A stretch of 34,147 nt of DNA, taken from contig CAKQXZ010000020.1 in the NCBI GenBank assembly GCA_934292955.1, positions 1 to 34,147 of the forward strand, in the 5' to 3' direction. This DNA comes from an uncultured Clostridia bacterium (GTDB lineage: Bacteria; Bacillota_A; Clostridia; Christensenellales; Borkfalkiaceae). Position 1 is the stretch's first letter. Every line of letters begins with the position of its first letter. The notes beneath the pieces were generated by a model that saw nothing but the letters and a program-made list of their open reading frames with translations, was not told the DNA's origin and did no database searches. Below, piece by piece: positions 9,302 through 17,632 of the stretch. The position numbers and the translations under genes were made by a program.

Positions 9302-9441
9302 ATTCGGCGAGTTTTCCGATCCGGGCAGTAATAAAAAAACAATCGGACGGTTGCCGATAAAAGATGAAGCCCGACAATAAAGTCGTAAGGGCGAAAAATA
9401 AAAAACATTGCCGCTTAAAGGGCGGCGTCAAGGAAAAGAAA

Positions 9442-10290
9442 ATGGAAAAATGGATTATAACAGCGGAAACCACTTGCGACATTCCTGCCGCATATCTTGA
9501 AAAGTACGGAATAAAGCTTATACCTATTACCGTAATTGTGGACGGAAAAGAATATAAAGACGGGGTGGACATCGACCCCGAACGCCTTTTCGAATACGTT
9601 AAACAGAGCGGCGAACTGCCTAAGACTGCGGCGTTGTCGGTTACGGAATACGAAGAATTTTTTGCCGAAGTTAAAAAGAATGCGGACAGAATTATGCATT
9701 TTTCCATTTCGTCAAAAGCGTCGTCTACCTATTATAACGCGGTTAAAGCAGCCGAAGAATTCGAAGGAATTTCGGTTATAGACAGCAAATCCTTAACTAC
9801 CGGCGAAGCCGCTTTAATGTTCAGGGCGTACGAAATGCTGACCGCGGGCGAAGACTTCGACGAAGTTTATAATAAGATGATTGCACTGACCGAAAAGGTT
9901 CAGACTTCGTTCGTTCTCGATACGCTCGACAATCTGTACAAGGGCGGAAGATGCAGTTCTATGGCGTTGCTCGGCTCTAAAATACTTAAAATTCACCCCT
10001 CTATCTGCGAAAAAGACGGGCAGTTGGTGGTTAAAAAGAAATACATGGGCAATCTGAGTCGTTCGATAGCGCAGTACATTGCCGATCTTGCGCAAGAGTA
10101 TCCGTCGTATGACAAACGCCGCTGTTTTATAACGCACAGCCCGTTTGAAGACAGATCGCTTGTGGATATGGCGATTGCGAAAGTAAAAGAACTTTTCGAT
10201 TTCGAAGAAGTTATAGAAACCGAAGCGGGCGCAACCGTTTCCACGCACTGCGGAAAAAATACCGTCGGGCTTTTGTTTATAGCCGAGTAA
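9442..10290 (+). CDS. DegV-family fatty-acid-binding protein (FakB-like)
   Basis: The 282-residue cytoplasmic protein matches the DegV fold, whose characterised members (FakB) hold a fatty acid for phosphorylation by FakA. Visible family motifs are TTCDIP near the N-terminus, the fatty-acid/phosphate loop FSISSKASSTYYNA, DSKSLTTGEAAL, and LYKGGRCSS followed by ILKIHPSI. THCGKNTVGLLF lies near the end. The start at 9442 is chosen because AAGGA lies seven bases upstream and the protein begins directly with the domain; an in-frame ATG at 9364 would add 26 unrelated residues. A free-standing protein resembling FakA's middle domain is encoded at 25732-26022, but no complete FakA is present in the window. 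Confidence 0.88.
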   Translation: MEKWIITAETTCDIPAAYLEKYGIKLIPITVIVDGKEYKDGVDIDPERLFEYVKQSGELPKTAALSVTEYEEFFAEVKKNADRIMHFSISSKASSTYYNAVKAAEEFEGISVIDSKSLTTGEAALMFRAYEMLTAGEDFDEVYNKMIALTEKVQTSFVLDTLDNLYKGGRCSSMALLGSKILKIHPSICEKDGQLVVKKKYMGNLSRSIAQYIADLAQEYPSYDKRRCFITHSPFEDRSLVDMAIAKVKELFDFEEVIETEAGATVSTHCGKNTVGLLFIAE

Positions 10291-10299
10291 GGTGAAAAT

Positions 10300-10830
10300 A
10301 TGGTCGAAATTTACGACAAAAACGACTATGCGGCGGTGGCGGCGCAGAAGAAAAAGCTGCTTTTGATCTTCTGGATAAGTTTTGCCGTCGTACTTGCGCT
10401 TAATATTGCGAGTTTTGTGTTTTATACTCTGCAGGAATATAACACGCCGCTTAAAACTCCGCTTATTGTATTTAATATTGCGTCATGCGCGATTTATACG
10501 ATAATAATGTATCCCGTAATGGCTATAAAGTTTAAGCGTGCGAATAAATACCTGAAAATGCTCAAGAGGTTCGAAAACGGTTTGAAAAGCGAAGGTACAA
10601 ACGCGTTTTCGGGCGTTGACGGGTCTGTGACGGTTAAAGACGGCGTTGAATTTATCAATCTTGTTTTTTTGGAATGGTCGGATAAAAAGCAGGAATATTT
10701 TGAAAGAAATATACTTTTCGACCCCGAAAAACCCTTGCCCGATTTCAAAAAGGGTGACGTGGTTCACCATGTAACTCAAGGCAATATCCTTATCGCTTAC
10801 GAATTGAGAAGCGAAGATATTTTTGAGTGA
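10300..10830 (+). CDS. Small two-helix membrane protein of unknown function
   Basis: I do not recognise a family in this 176-residue protein. It has a short charged N-terminus and two hydrophobic segments at about 20-43 and 55-75, the second ending in basic residues (IKFKRANK). A soluble C-terminal domain of about 95 residues follows, with alternating beta-like segments. This suggests a hairpin in the membrane with both ends in the cytoplasm. It starts nine bases after the degV stop codon behind a GGTG ribosome site, so it is probably co-transcribed with it. No catalytic motif or Cys pair is evident. Confidence 0.75.
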   Translation: MVEIYDKNDYAAVAAQKKKLLLIFWISFAVVLALNIASFVFYTLQEYNTPLKTPLIVFNIASCAIYTIIMYPVMAIKFKRANKYLKMLKRFENGLKSEGTNAFSGVDGSVTVKDGVEFINLVFLEWSDKKQEYFERNILFDPEKPLPDFKKGDVVHHVTQGNILIAYELRSEDIFE

Positions 10831-10848
10831 TTATTTAAGCGATATGCG

Positions 10849-10875
10849 GTTATCGGTTCGGAACTTTCCGATAAC
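10849..10875. other. Inverted repeat between the membrane-protein gene and pepF
   Basis: GTTATCGG (10849-10856) and CCGATAAC (10868-10875) form a perfect 8-bp inverted repeat with an 11-base loop that itself contains TTCGGAA. No T-run follows, so this is not a standard intrinsic terminator. The arms share the TTATCGG/CCGATAA sequence of the dispersed element found later in the window. It could be an operator or an mRNA hairpin. Confidence 0.45.
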
Positions 10876-10972
10876 TCGTCGGATATAGTCGTTCGTCGGG
10901 CTGGCTGACAAAATCGCGGTTTGCGTTTTTGTATAAACGGCTTGCCGACTAAAAAATATAAGGAGAATTAAG

Positions 10973-12751
10973 ATGTTAAACAGAAAAGACGTACCCGAAA
11001 ATCTAAAATGGCGTACACAAGATATGTTCGAAAGCGTAGCCGACTGGAACGCTTTATACGAAAAAACCGAAAAATGCATTGATTTTTCGAAATACGAAGG
11101 CAAACTTAATAATGCCGGAACGGTCAAAAAATGCTTTGACGAACTGTATTCGGTTATGGGCGATATCGAACTTTTAAGCGTTTATGCGTTTATGAAACAC
11201 GACGAAGATTCGCGCGATTCCGGTAGCATGGCTTTGCTTTCGAGAATAGACGATCTCGAGGTGCGTTTTTCGTCGGCGGCGGCGTTCATTACACCCGAAC
11301 TGACCGCGTTGGACGTTGAAACGCTTGCAAGTTTTGCAAACAACCCCGATCTTAAAGATTACGATTACGAACTGAAAGGAATTATAAAGGATAAAGCGCA
11401 CGTTTTAGGCAAAGAAGCCGAAGGCATGCTTGCTATGGGCGGGCAGGTTTACTCGTCTTTCCGTACTATTTTCGGAATGATAAACAACGCAGACCTTCCT
11501 TTCCCCGAAATTACCGTTCGCGGCAAAAAGGTCAAAGTTTCGCACGGAACATACGGCGTTCTGATGCAGGACCCCGACAGAGCGGTCAGAAGAAAAACGT
11601 TCAAGGCGTTTTACGGCGCGTTCATCGGTCTTATAAATACCATTTCGGCGACGTATATTGCGAACGTCAATAAAGACGTTTATCTGTCGCGCGTAAGAAA
11701 ATACAACGGGTGTTTAGACCACGCGCTTTCTAACGAAGACGTTTCGCCCGAAGTGTATCATAATCTTATAGACAGCGTCAACAAGGGCATGAAGACTATG
11801 CACGAATATGTAGCCGTTCGCAAAAAAGAGCTCGGTTACAAAGAGTTGCATATGTACGACGTTTATACGCCGCTTGTCGAAGGCGCGGATTTAGGGCTTG
11901 ATTATGAAGACGCGTTCAAACTCGTTAAAGAAGGGCTTAAACCGCTGGGCGAAGAATACGGCAAGCTGCTACAGCGCGCGCACGACGAACGCTGGATAGA
12001 CGTTGAAGAAACCGAAGGCAAGAGAAGCGGCGCGTATTCGATTTGCGTTTACAAATGCCCGCATCCGTACGTTTTGCTTAACTATCAGAAGACAACAAAC
12101 GAAGTGTTTACCATTGCTCACGAGTTAGGTCATGCAATGCATTCGTTCCATTCGAATGCCGCGCAACCGCAGTCCAAGGCGAACTACCGCATTTTTGTGG
12201 CGGAAGTAGCAAGCACGGTAAACGAAGTACTGCTTCTTAAATATCTGCTTAAAAAGACGGAAGACAAGAAACTTAAACGCTATCTTCTGAATTATTACAT
12301 GGATATGATAAAGGGAACGCTTTTCCGTCAGACTATGTTTGCCGAATTTGAAGATTTTGCGCATTCTCAGGTCGAAAAGGGTATTCCCGTTACCAAAGAT
12401 TCGCTTTGCGAAGCATATCTTAATCTTAATAAAAAGTATTTCGGAAAGAGTATGGTTTCCGATCCCGAAATCGCTTACGAATGGGCAAGAATTCCCCATT
12501 TTTACAATGCGTTCTACGTTTATAAATACGCAACAGGCATAACGAGCGCAATTACCATTGCCGAAAGAATATACAACGAAGGCGAACCCGCCGTTAAAGA
12601 TTATTTCAGATTCTTGTCGTCGGGCGGAAGCGATTGCCCCGTTGAACTGCTTAAACTCGCGGGAGTGGACCTTACTTCGCGCAAACCGTTCGAAGCGGCT
12701 ATGGCTTCTTTCGAAGACGCGCTTAATCAGTTTAAGGCGCTCGGTAAATAA
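10973..12751 (+). CDS. pepF: Oligoendopeptidase F (M3 metallopeptidase)
   Basis: The 592-residue zinc peptidase degrades short peptides in the cytoplasm. The HExxH zinc site is HELGHAMH, starting at about residue 383. The third ligand Glu lies downstream in FVAEVAST, and the family-typical late sequence IPHFYNAFYVYKYATG supports M3B/PepF. The length matches the usual 590-610. The start is well supported: AAGGAG at 10960-10965, seven bases before the ATG. The 142-bp upstream gap contains the inverted repeat at 10849-10875 but no clear promoter. Confidence 0.96.
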   Translation: MLNRKDVPENLKWRTQDMFESVADWNALYEKTEKCIDFSKYEGKLNNAGTVKKCFDELYSVMGDIELLSVYAFMKHDEDSRDSGSMALLSRIDDLEVRFSSAAAFITPELTALDVETLASFANNPDLKDYDYELKGIIKDKAHVLGKEAEGMLAMGGQVYSSFRTIFGMINNADLPFPEITVRGKKVKVSHGTYGVLMQDPDRAVRRKTFKAFYGAFIGLINTISATYIANVNKDVYLSRVRKYNGCLDHALSNEDVSPEVYHNLIDSVNKGMKTMHEYVAVRKKELGYKELHMYDVYTPLVEGADLGLDYEDAFKLVKEGLKPLGEEYGKLLQRAHDERWIDVEETEGKRSGAYSICVYKCPHPYVLLNYQKTTNEVFTIAHELGHAMHSFHSNAAQPQSKANYRIFVAEVASTVNEVLLLKYLLKKTEDKKLKRYLLNYYMDMIKGTLFRQTMFAEFEDFAHSQVEKGIPVTKDSLCEAYLNLNKKYFGKSMVSDPEIAYEWARIPHFYNAFYVYKYATGITSAITIAERIYNEGEPAVKDYFRFLSSGGSDCPVELLKLAGVDLTSRKPFEAAMASFEDALNQFKALGK

Positions 12752-12755
12752 TAAC

Positions 12756-12787
12756 TTTATAATATAAACGGTTTATAATATAAACGG
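12756..12787. repeat. Perfect 16-bp tandem duplication
   Basis: TTTATAATATAAACGG occurs at 12756-12771 and again directly at 12772-12787. Each unit contains the odd palindrome TTTATA-A-TATAAA and a TATAAT hexamer, though neither TATAAT has a -35 box at 16-18 bp. It starts four bases after the pepF stop codon and lies upstream of dnaB. The rest of this 98-bp gap holds a GC-rich patch with GGCGCGCC at 12814-12821. Confidence 0.85.
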
Positions 12788-12849
12788 CGCTGCAGGGCGG
12801 TTATTCCGATAAGGCGCGCCGCATTTATAAGAAATACCAAAAGGGAAAA

Positions 12850-14439
12850 ATGGCAGATAAATTCAGTGCGCTTCCGTATAGTCTGGAAGCCGAACAATCT
12901 TTTCTGGGCTGCGTTCTGGTAGATCAGGAAATACAACTCGATATGCTTGCGACGACTTCGGAAGACGATTTTTATACCGAGTCGCATAAGTTGATCGTGC
13001 GGGCGATGAAAGAAATCGTAAGGCAAAACAAGCCTGTCGATATCGTTACGCTTTCCGACGAAATGGAAAAAACGGGCACGCTCGAAAAGGCGGGCGGGAT
13101 GGATTATCTTACCCGACTTGTTACGGGCATGCCGTCGAGTGCGAACTATAAATATTATCGTTCGATCGTCCGTCGCGACAGCACGTTAAGACGGCTTATC
13201 CGAAGCAGCGAAAAGATAGCGACCGAAGCGAGAAAGAGTACCGACAGCAAGCAGACGCTTATGATGGCGGAAAACGAAATTTTCAGAATTTCGGAAGAAA
13301 ACGAAACGTCGAGCCTTGTTTCGCTTGCCGACACTTACGACCCGCTGCTTAACGACCTTGAGCAGATCGAGCGCGAAAAGGGTTTCAAGCGCGGGCTGAT
13401 GACCGGCTTTACGCGTATCGACGACCTTACGAACGGCTTTAAGAAGGGCAACCTTGTAATTCTTGCCGCTCGTCCGTCGGACGGTAAAACTACGCTTGCG
13501 CTCAATATGATGGAAAATATCGCCATTAAGCAGAACAAGGTTTGCGCCATGTTCGCATTGGAAATGACCAAAGAAGAACTTGCGCAGAAATTGCTTTGCT
13601 CTATAGGTAAGGTCAGAATGGATCTGCTGCAGAAAGGTAAACTTTCCGAAACCGACGAAAGCGGCTGGAAACGTCTTTGGGAAGCGCAGAAAATCCTTAA
13701 AAAAGCACCTATTTATGTCGACGATTCGCCGACTAACAATATTACGACCATTTTGTCTAAGTGCAGAAGACTTAAGGCCACGCACGGGCTCGATATGATC
13801 GTTGTCGACCACCTGCAGCTTATTTATCCCGACGTGAGAAGCGCGGAAAACCGTCAGCAGGAAGTTACCGAGATTTCGCGCGGACTTAAAGTTATTGCAA
13901 AAGACCTTAACGTGCCTGTGCTTGCGCTGTCGCAGTTGTCGCGCGGGGTAACGCAGAGAAAGGGTAAGCCAATGCTTTCCGACTTGCGTGAATCGGGCTC
14001 TATCGAGCAGGACGCGGACATCGTTATGTTCATTTATCGCCCCGACAAGGTAGCCGACCCCAAGGAAGTTGCTTCGGGCGCGGTCGAAAAGAACGTTGCC
14101 GAAGTCATTATAGAAAAGAACAGAAGCGGCGATCGCGGCAGCGCGAAACTGCTGTTTAAGGGCGAATACTCCAAATTCGTCAACTTTACGGGCTACGAAG
14201 TTTCGGCGCCCGGCGGATTCAGACCGAAAGAAGATACCGAAGACGAAAGGGAAGAAAGCGGCGATCTTGAAAAAATCGACGACGGATTCGAACCCGATAT
14301 GGTTTATTCCGACGAAGACGCCCCGCAGGACGGCGGTTTTTACGGCGGCGATTTTGCCGATAACGCGGGCGGCGCGACCGAAAATAACGACGGCTCTGAT
14401 AAAAACGCGGGCGGCGAAGCAGACGTTTTATTCGATTGA
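12850..14439 (+). CDS. dnaB: Replicative DNA helicase with acidic C-terminal extension
   Basis: The 529-residue ring helicase unwinds DNA ahead of the replisome (DnaB in E. coli, DnaC in B. subtilis). Residues 1-150 form the N-terminal collar domain, beginning with the usual PYSLEAEQSFLG. The RecA-like domain has a Walker A segment ARPSDGKTT (from about 208), where most homologues have Met at the Asp position. It also has ALEMT, Walker B IVVDHLQLI (usually with Tyr for His), and RESGSIEQDAD. After about residue 450 there is an unusual acidic, Gly-rich tail of about 75 residues ending in DVLFD; B. subtilis DnaC stops near 454. An AAGGG ribosome site precedes the ATG. The DnaD/DnaI-type loaders are at the left end of the window. 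Confidence 0.95.
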   Translation: MADKFSALPYSLEAEQSFLGCVLVDQEIQLDMLATTSEDDFYTESHKLIVRAMKEIVRQNKPVDIVTLSDEMEKTGTLEKAGGMDYLTRLVTGMPSSANYKYYRSIVRRDSTLRRLIRSSEKIATEARKSTDSKQTLMMAENEIFRISEENETSSLVSLADTYDPLLNDLEQIEREKGFKRGLMTGFTRIDDLTNGFKKGNLVILAARPSDGKTTLALNMMENIAIKQNKVCAMFALEMTKEELAQKLLCSIGKVRMDLLQKGKLSETDESGWKRLWEAQKILKKAPIYVDDSPTNNITTILSKCRRLKATHGLDMIVVDHLQLIYPDVRSAENRQQEVTEISRGLKVIAKDLNVPVLALSQLSRGVTQRKGKPMLSDLRESGSIEQDADIVMFIYRPDKVADPKEVASGAVEKNVAEVIIEKNRSGDRGSAKLLFKGEYSKFVNFTGYEVSAPGGFRPKEDTEDEREESGDLEKIDDGFEPDMVYSDEDAPQDGGFYGGDFADNAGGATENNDGSDKNAGGEADVLFD

Positions 14440-14588
14440 TAACGCAAAAAGCGGTTTTAAGGTATTAAAAGGCAGCCGTGTTACGATTCGCGGCAGATTT
14501 AACAAAGGATATAACGTTCGTGTTTACTTGCGGACGGTTATCGATATATGCGCGTCTATATGGGTGCGCTTAAAATAAAGGCATAGAT

Positions 14589-15584
14589 ATGGATACGCTT
14601 GTAAAAGCAATTAACGAAGAGTCTTTAAGGCTTGCGGACGAACTTATCTGCAAGGGCGAAGCGGTGGCTTTTCCTACCGAAACGGTTTACGGGCTTGGCG
14701 CGCTTGCGACTGACGACGACGCAATAAGGAACGTTTACCGGGTAAAAGGGCGACCGAGCGATAACCCGCTGATTGTTCATGTACATAAAGATTACGATAT
14801 TTCAACGCTTATAGACGGGGCTTTCCCATATACCGAAAAGTTGCGCGAAGCCTTTTTGCCTGGACCGTTGACCATAGTTTATAAAAGCGTGGGCAAGGTT
14901 TCGCCGCTCGTATCGTGCGGGCTTAACACTCTTGCTGTAAGAGTGCCCCAAAGCCCCGCGGCGCAGGAATTTTTGCGGTATGTAAACAAACCGATTGCCG
15001 CGCCGTCGGCAAATATTTCAAAGCATGTAAGCCCTGTTACGGCAATGCATGTTTTTAACGATTTCAACGGAAAAATTCCTTTGATACTCGACGGCGGAAG
15101 ATGTTCGGGCGGTATTGAAAGCACCGTTCTCGACGCGACGGGCGAATACCCCGTGATTTTAAGAAAAGGGCTTGTAACCGCAGAAATGGTGGCTAAAGTG
15201 TGCGGAAAATGCACTTATGCCGACGAAAATACGGTCGGCAAAGCCAAGTCGCCCGGAATGAAATACAGGCATTATTGTCCGTCCTGCGAAACGGCTCTGT
15301 TTGAAAGGACGGACGTAAACAAGGCGATCGCGCTGTATGACGAATACGTTGCCGCGGGCAAAAACCCCGTTTTTCTTGCCGATAACGAAATGGCAGAAAA
15401 ACTCGGGCAAAGAATAACGCTCAATCTCGGAAAAAACGGCGAAGAAATGGCTGCGAATTTGTACGAGATGCTGCGCGAAGGCGAAAAATACGATATTATC
15501 ATCGGGTTTACGCTCGACGTCAAAGACGAACTGCTTATGAGCGTTAACAACAGATATTCGAAAGCGTTTTACAAAGAAAAATGA
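14589..15584 (+). CDS. sua5: Threonylcarbamoyl-AMP synthase (Sua5 type)
   Basis: The 331-residue enzyme makes threonylcarbamoyl-AMP from Thr, bicarbonate and ATP, the first step of the t6A37 modification of tRNAs that read ANN codons. The YrdC domain (about 1-200) shows FPTETVYGLG and KGRPSDNPL (53-61) with the Lys/Arg/Ser/Asn substrate residues. It continues with APSANIS and a GG-I-ESTV motif. The linker SPGMKYRHYCP leads into the C-terminal Sua5 domain, so this is the long form (YwlC in B. subtilis). Its last codons overlap ywlE by four bases (ATGA), which indicates translational coupling. The 149-bp upstream gap shows no clear promoter, so the gene may be read from dnaB. Confidence 0.95.
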   Translation: MDTLVKAINEESLRLADELICKGEAVAFPTETVYGLGALATDDDAIRNVYRVKGRPSDNPLIVHVHKDYDISTLIDGAFPYTEKLREAFLPGPLTIVYKSVGKVSPLVSCGLNTLAVRVPQSPAAQEFLRYVNKPIAAPSANISKHVSPVTAMHVFNDFNGKIPLILDGGRCSGGIESTVLDATGEYPVILRKGLVTAEMVAKVCGKCTYADENTVGKAKSPGMKYRHYCPSCETALFERTDVNKAIALYDEYVAAGKNPVFLADNEMAEKLGQRITLNLGKNGEEMAANLYEMLREGEKYDIIIGFTLDVKDELLMSVNNRYSKAFYKEK

Positions 15585-16012
15585 TTAAAATACTTTTTGT
15601 TTGCACGGGGAATACCTGTCGCAGCCCGATGGCGGAATATATTCTTAAAGACATAGTGAAAAAAGCGGGCGCGGAAAACATAAAAATCAGTTCCGCGGGG
15701 ATATGTATCAACGATGACGACGGCATAAATCCCAAGGCTAAAGCCGCGCTTAAAAATATTGGGATTTCCGTTCGTCGTTTCAAAACGCATAAGGCGACCG
15801 CCGAGCTTTGCCGCAAACAGAACGCCGTTCTGTGTATGACCGAAGGGCATAAGAATATGTTTGTGGGATTCGATAACGTCTATACGTTAGACGAACTTAC
15901 CGCTTGCGGGGATATTCCCGACCCATACGGAATGGATCAGCGCGAATACGACGACTGCGCGAGAGTGCTTGCGGCGGCGTGCAAAAAAATATTCGAACTA
16001 ATAAATAAATAA
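15581..16012 (+). CDS. ywlE: Protein-arginine-phosphate phosphatase (LMW-PTP fold)
   Basis: The 143-residue low-molecular-weight phosphatase has the P-loop CTGNTCRS (8-15) with nucleophile Cys8 and Arg14. The general-acid Asp lies in DPYG (Asp114). Thr12 occupies the position where tyrosine phosphatases usually have Ile; in YwlE this Thr selects phosphoarginine. This and the neighbouring Sua5 and RpiB genes, as in the Bacillus ywl cluster, favour YwlE over a tyrosine phosphatase. The likely counterpart kinase, McsB, is encoded about 3 kb downstream. The gene overlaps sua5 by four bases. Confidence 0.88.
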   Translation: MIKILFVCTGNTCRSPMAEYILKDIVKKAGAENIKISSAGICINDDDGINPKAKAALKNIGISVRRFKTHKATAELCRKQNAVLCMTEGHKNMFVGFDNVYTLDELTACGDIPDPYGMDQREYDDCARVLAAACKKIFELINK

Positions 16013-16056
16013 CCGTTCGAACCTATCGTTAATAAATAGAAAAACGCTTGAAATAA

Positions 16057-16085
16057 TTGCTTATATACGCCGCATTTATTATAAA
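16057..16085 (+). promoter_or_regulatory. Candidate sigma-A promoter for rpiB
   Basis: TTGCTT (16057-16062) and TATAAA (16080-16085) are separated by 17 bp. Transcription would begin near 16092, placing a copy of the dispersed element (16094-16111) at the very 5' end of the rpiB mRNA. Confidence 0.55.
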
Positions 16086-16093
16086 TGTGCGCC

Positions 16094-16111
16094 TATAAGT
16101 CGATTATCGGC
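16094..16111 (+). repeat. Dispersed intergenic element, copy A
   Basis: TATAAGTCGATTATCGGC is the reference form of the element in this window. The flanks GCGCC (before) and TATAA (after) are partly shared with other copies. As RNA it can fold as GUCG / CGGC with a UA-rich 5-base loop and a U-G wobble, with TATA arms outside. It lies between the rpiB promoter and its ribosome-binding site. Confidence 0.8.
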
Positions 16112-16130
16112 TATAATGGAGAGAAAAATA

Positions 16131-16574
16131 ATGAAAATTGCCATTGCCAACGACCATGCGGGAACCGAATATAAAAAGGCGATACAGGCTCATCTGGAAG
16201 AAGCGGGGCATACCGTGGAAAACTTCGGGACGGACGAAACGACTTCGGTTGACTATCCCGATTATGCCGAAAAGGTTGCAAATGCCGTAACAAACGGCGG
16301 ATATGAACTCGGAATTCTGATTTGCGGCACGGGGGTCGGCATGAGTATTGCGGCAAATAAGGTAAACGGCGTGCGCGCTTCGCTTTGCGGGGATTGTTTC
16401 TCTGCCGAAATGACAAGACGGCATAACGATTCCAATATATTGTGCCTTGGCGCAAGAGTGCTGGGCGTAGACCTTGCTTTAAGGATTGTTGATACATACG
16501 TCAATACTCCGTTCGACGGCGGAAGACACGCGCGCAGAATTGCGAAAATTACCGCGATAGAAGAAAAGAATTAA
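16131..16574 (+). CDS. rpiB: Ribose-5-phosphate isomerase B
   Basis: The 147-residue enzyme interconverts ribose 5-phosphate and ribulose 5-phosphate in the pentose phosphate pathway. Visible family features are the start MKIAIANDHAG, catalytic Cys65 in CGTGVGMSIAANK, RHND at 97-100, and GGRHARRI near the end. The start at 16131 follows GGAGAG by seven to nine bases; an in-frame ATG at 16116 lies on the ribosome site itself and is unlikely. It sits between ywlE and upp, as in the Bacillus cluster, but a candidate promoter and dispersed-element copy A suggest separate control. The LacAB allose/galactose isomerases are related, but context favours RpiB. Confidence 0.93.
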   Translation: MKIAIANDHAGTEYKKAIQAHLEEAGHTVENFGTDETTSVDYPDYAEKVANAVTNGGYELGILICGTGVGMSIAANKVNGVRASLCGDCFSAEMTRRHNDSNILCLGARVLGVDLALRIVDTYVNTPFDGGRHARRIAKITAIEEKN

Positions 16575-16588
16575 CAAAACGACCTAAA

Positions 16589-16617
16589 TTGCCCGCGGAT
16601 GTAGTTGCGGATATAAT
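16589..16617 (+). promoter_or_regulatory. Candidate sigma-A promoter for upp
   Basis: TTGCCC (16589-16594) and a consensus TATAAT (16612-16617) have a 17-bp spacer. The predicted start near 16624 gives a leader of about 187 nt before the upp ATG. That leader contains most of a 19-bp tandem duplication and element copy B. Confidence 0.65.
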
Positions 16618-16654
16618 AAAATAACGCAATAAAGCTAAAATAACGCAATAAAGC
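16617..16654. repeat. Perfect 19-bp tandem duplication in the upp promoter/leader
   Basis: TAAAATAACGCAATAAAGC occurs at 16617-16635 and again directly at 16636-16654. The first copy begins at the last base of the -10 box and spans the predicted transcription start. Confidence 0.85.
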
Positions 16655-16715
16655 GCGTGCGTTCAAGATATATTGTAGATGCTCCGAATTTGCGCAAAGA
16701 ACGCAAAAACGGCGG

Positions 16716-16731
16716 TATAAGTCGATTATCG
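16716..16731 (+). repeat. Dispersed intergenic element, copy B
   Basis: TATAAGTCGATTATCG matches the first 16 bases of copy A exactly, then continues CA instead of GC. The upstream flank GGCGG resembles copy C. It lies inside the predicted upp leader, about 80 nt before the start codon. Confidence 0.75.
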
Positions 16732-16759
16732 CACATTTTGGGCGGTGATCCGCATGTAA

Positions 16760-17446
<687 letters not shown>

Positions 17447-17592
17447 TTTCGGCGGAAAGTTCTGTTCGATAGGGCGACTTAACCCAATTACTGCGGCTGA
17501 CTTAATATAATTAGACGGTCAGGTCGATATAAGGCTTTTAAGCCATATAATGTTAGTGGGTAGTTGCCCGAATAAAAAATATGACAAATTAA

Positions 17593-17604
17593 CGGAACGT
17601 TCCG
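17593..17604. promoter_or_regulatory. Palindrome upstream of galU
   Basis: CGGAACGTTCCG is a perfect 12-bp palindrome 29 bases before the galU start. CGTTCCG recurs at 17616-17622, so the left arm could alternatively pair with it in RNA (7-bp stem) just ahead of the ribosome site. A TATAAT at 17506-17511 lies upstream but lacks a good -35 box. The 183-bp upp-galU gap also holds GGCTTTTAAGCC near 17533-17544, without a T-run. Confidence 0.4.
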
Positions 17605-17632
17605 AATGTTCGGGGCGTTCCGCAGGAGAATG

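Noticed and set aside
12797..12812. GGTTATTCCGATAAGG upstream of dnaB as a seventh copy of the dispersed element
   Set aside because: It shares only the TTAT/CGATAA pieces and lacks the TATAAGTCG part; too divergent to count.
16014..16024. tRNA T-loop-like GTTCGAACC after ywlE
   Set aside because: No acceptor stem, anticodon arm or D arm surrounds it; it is an isolated palindrome.
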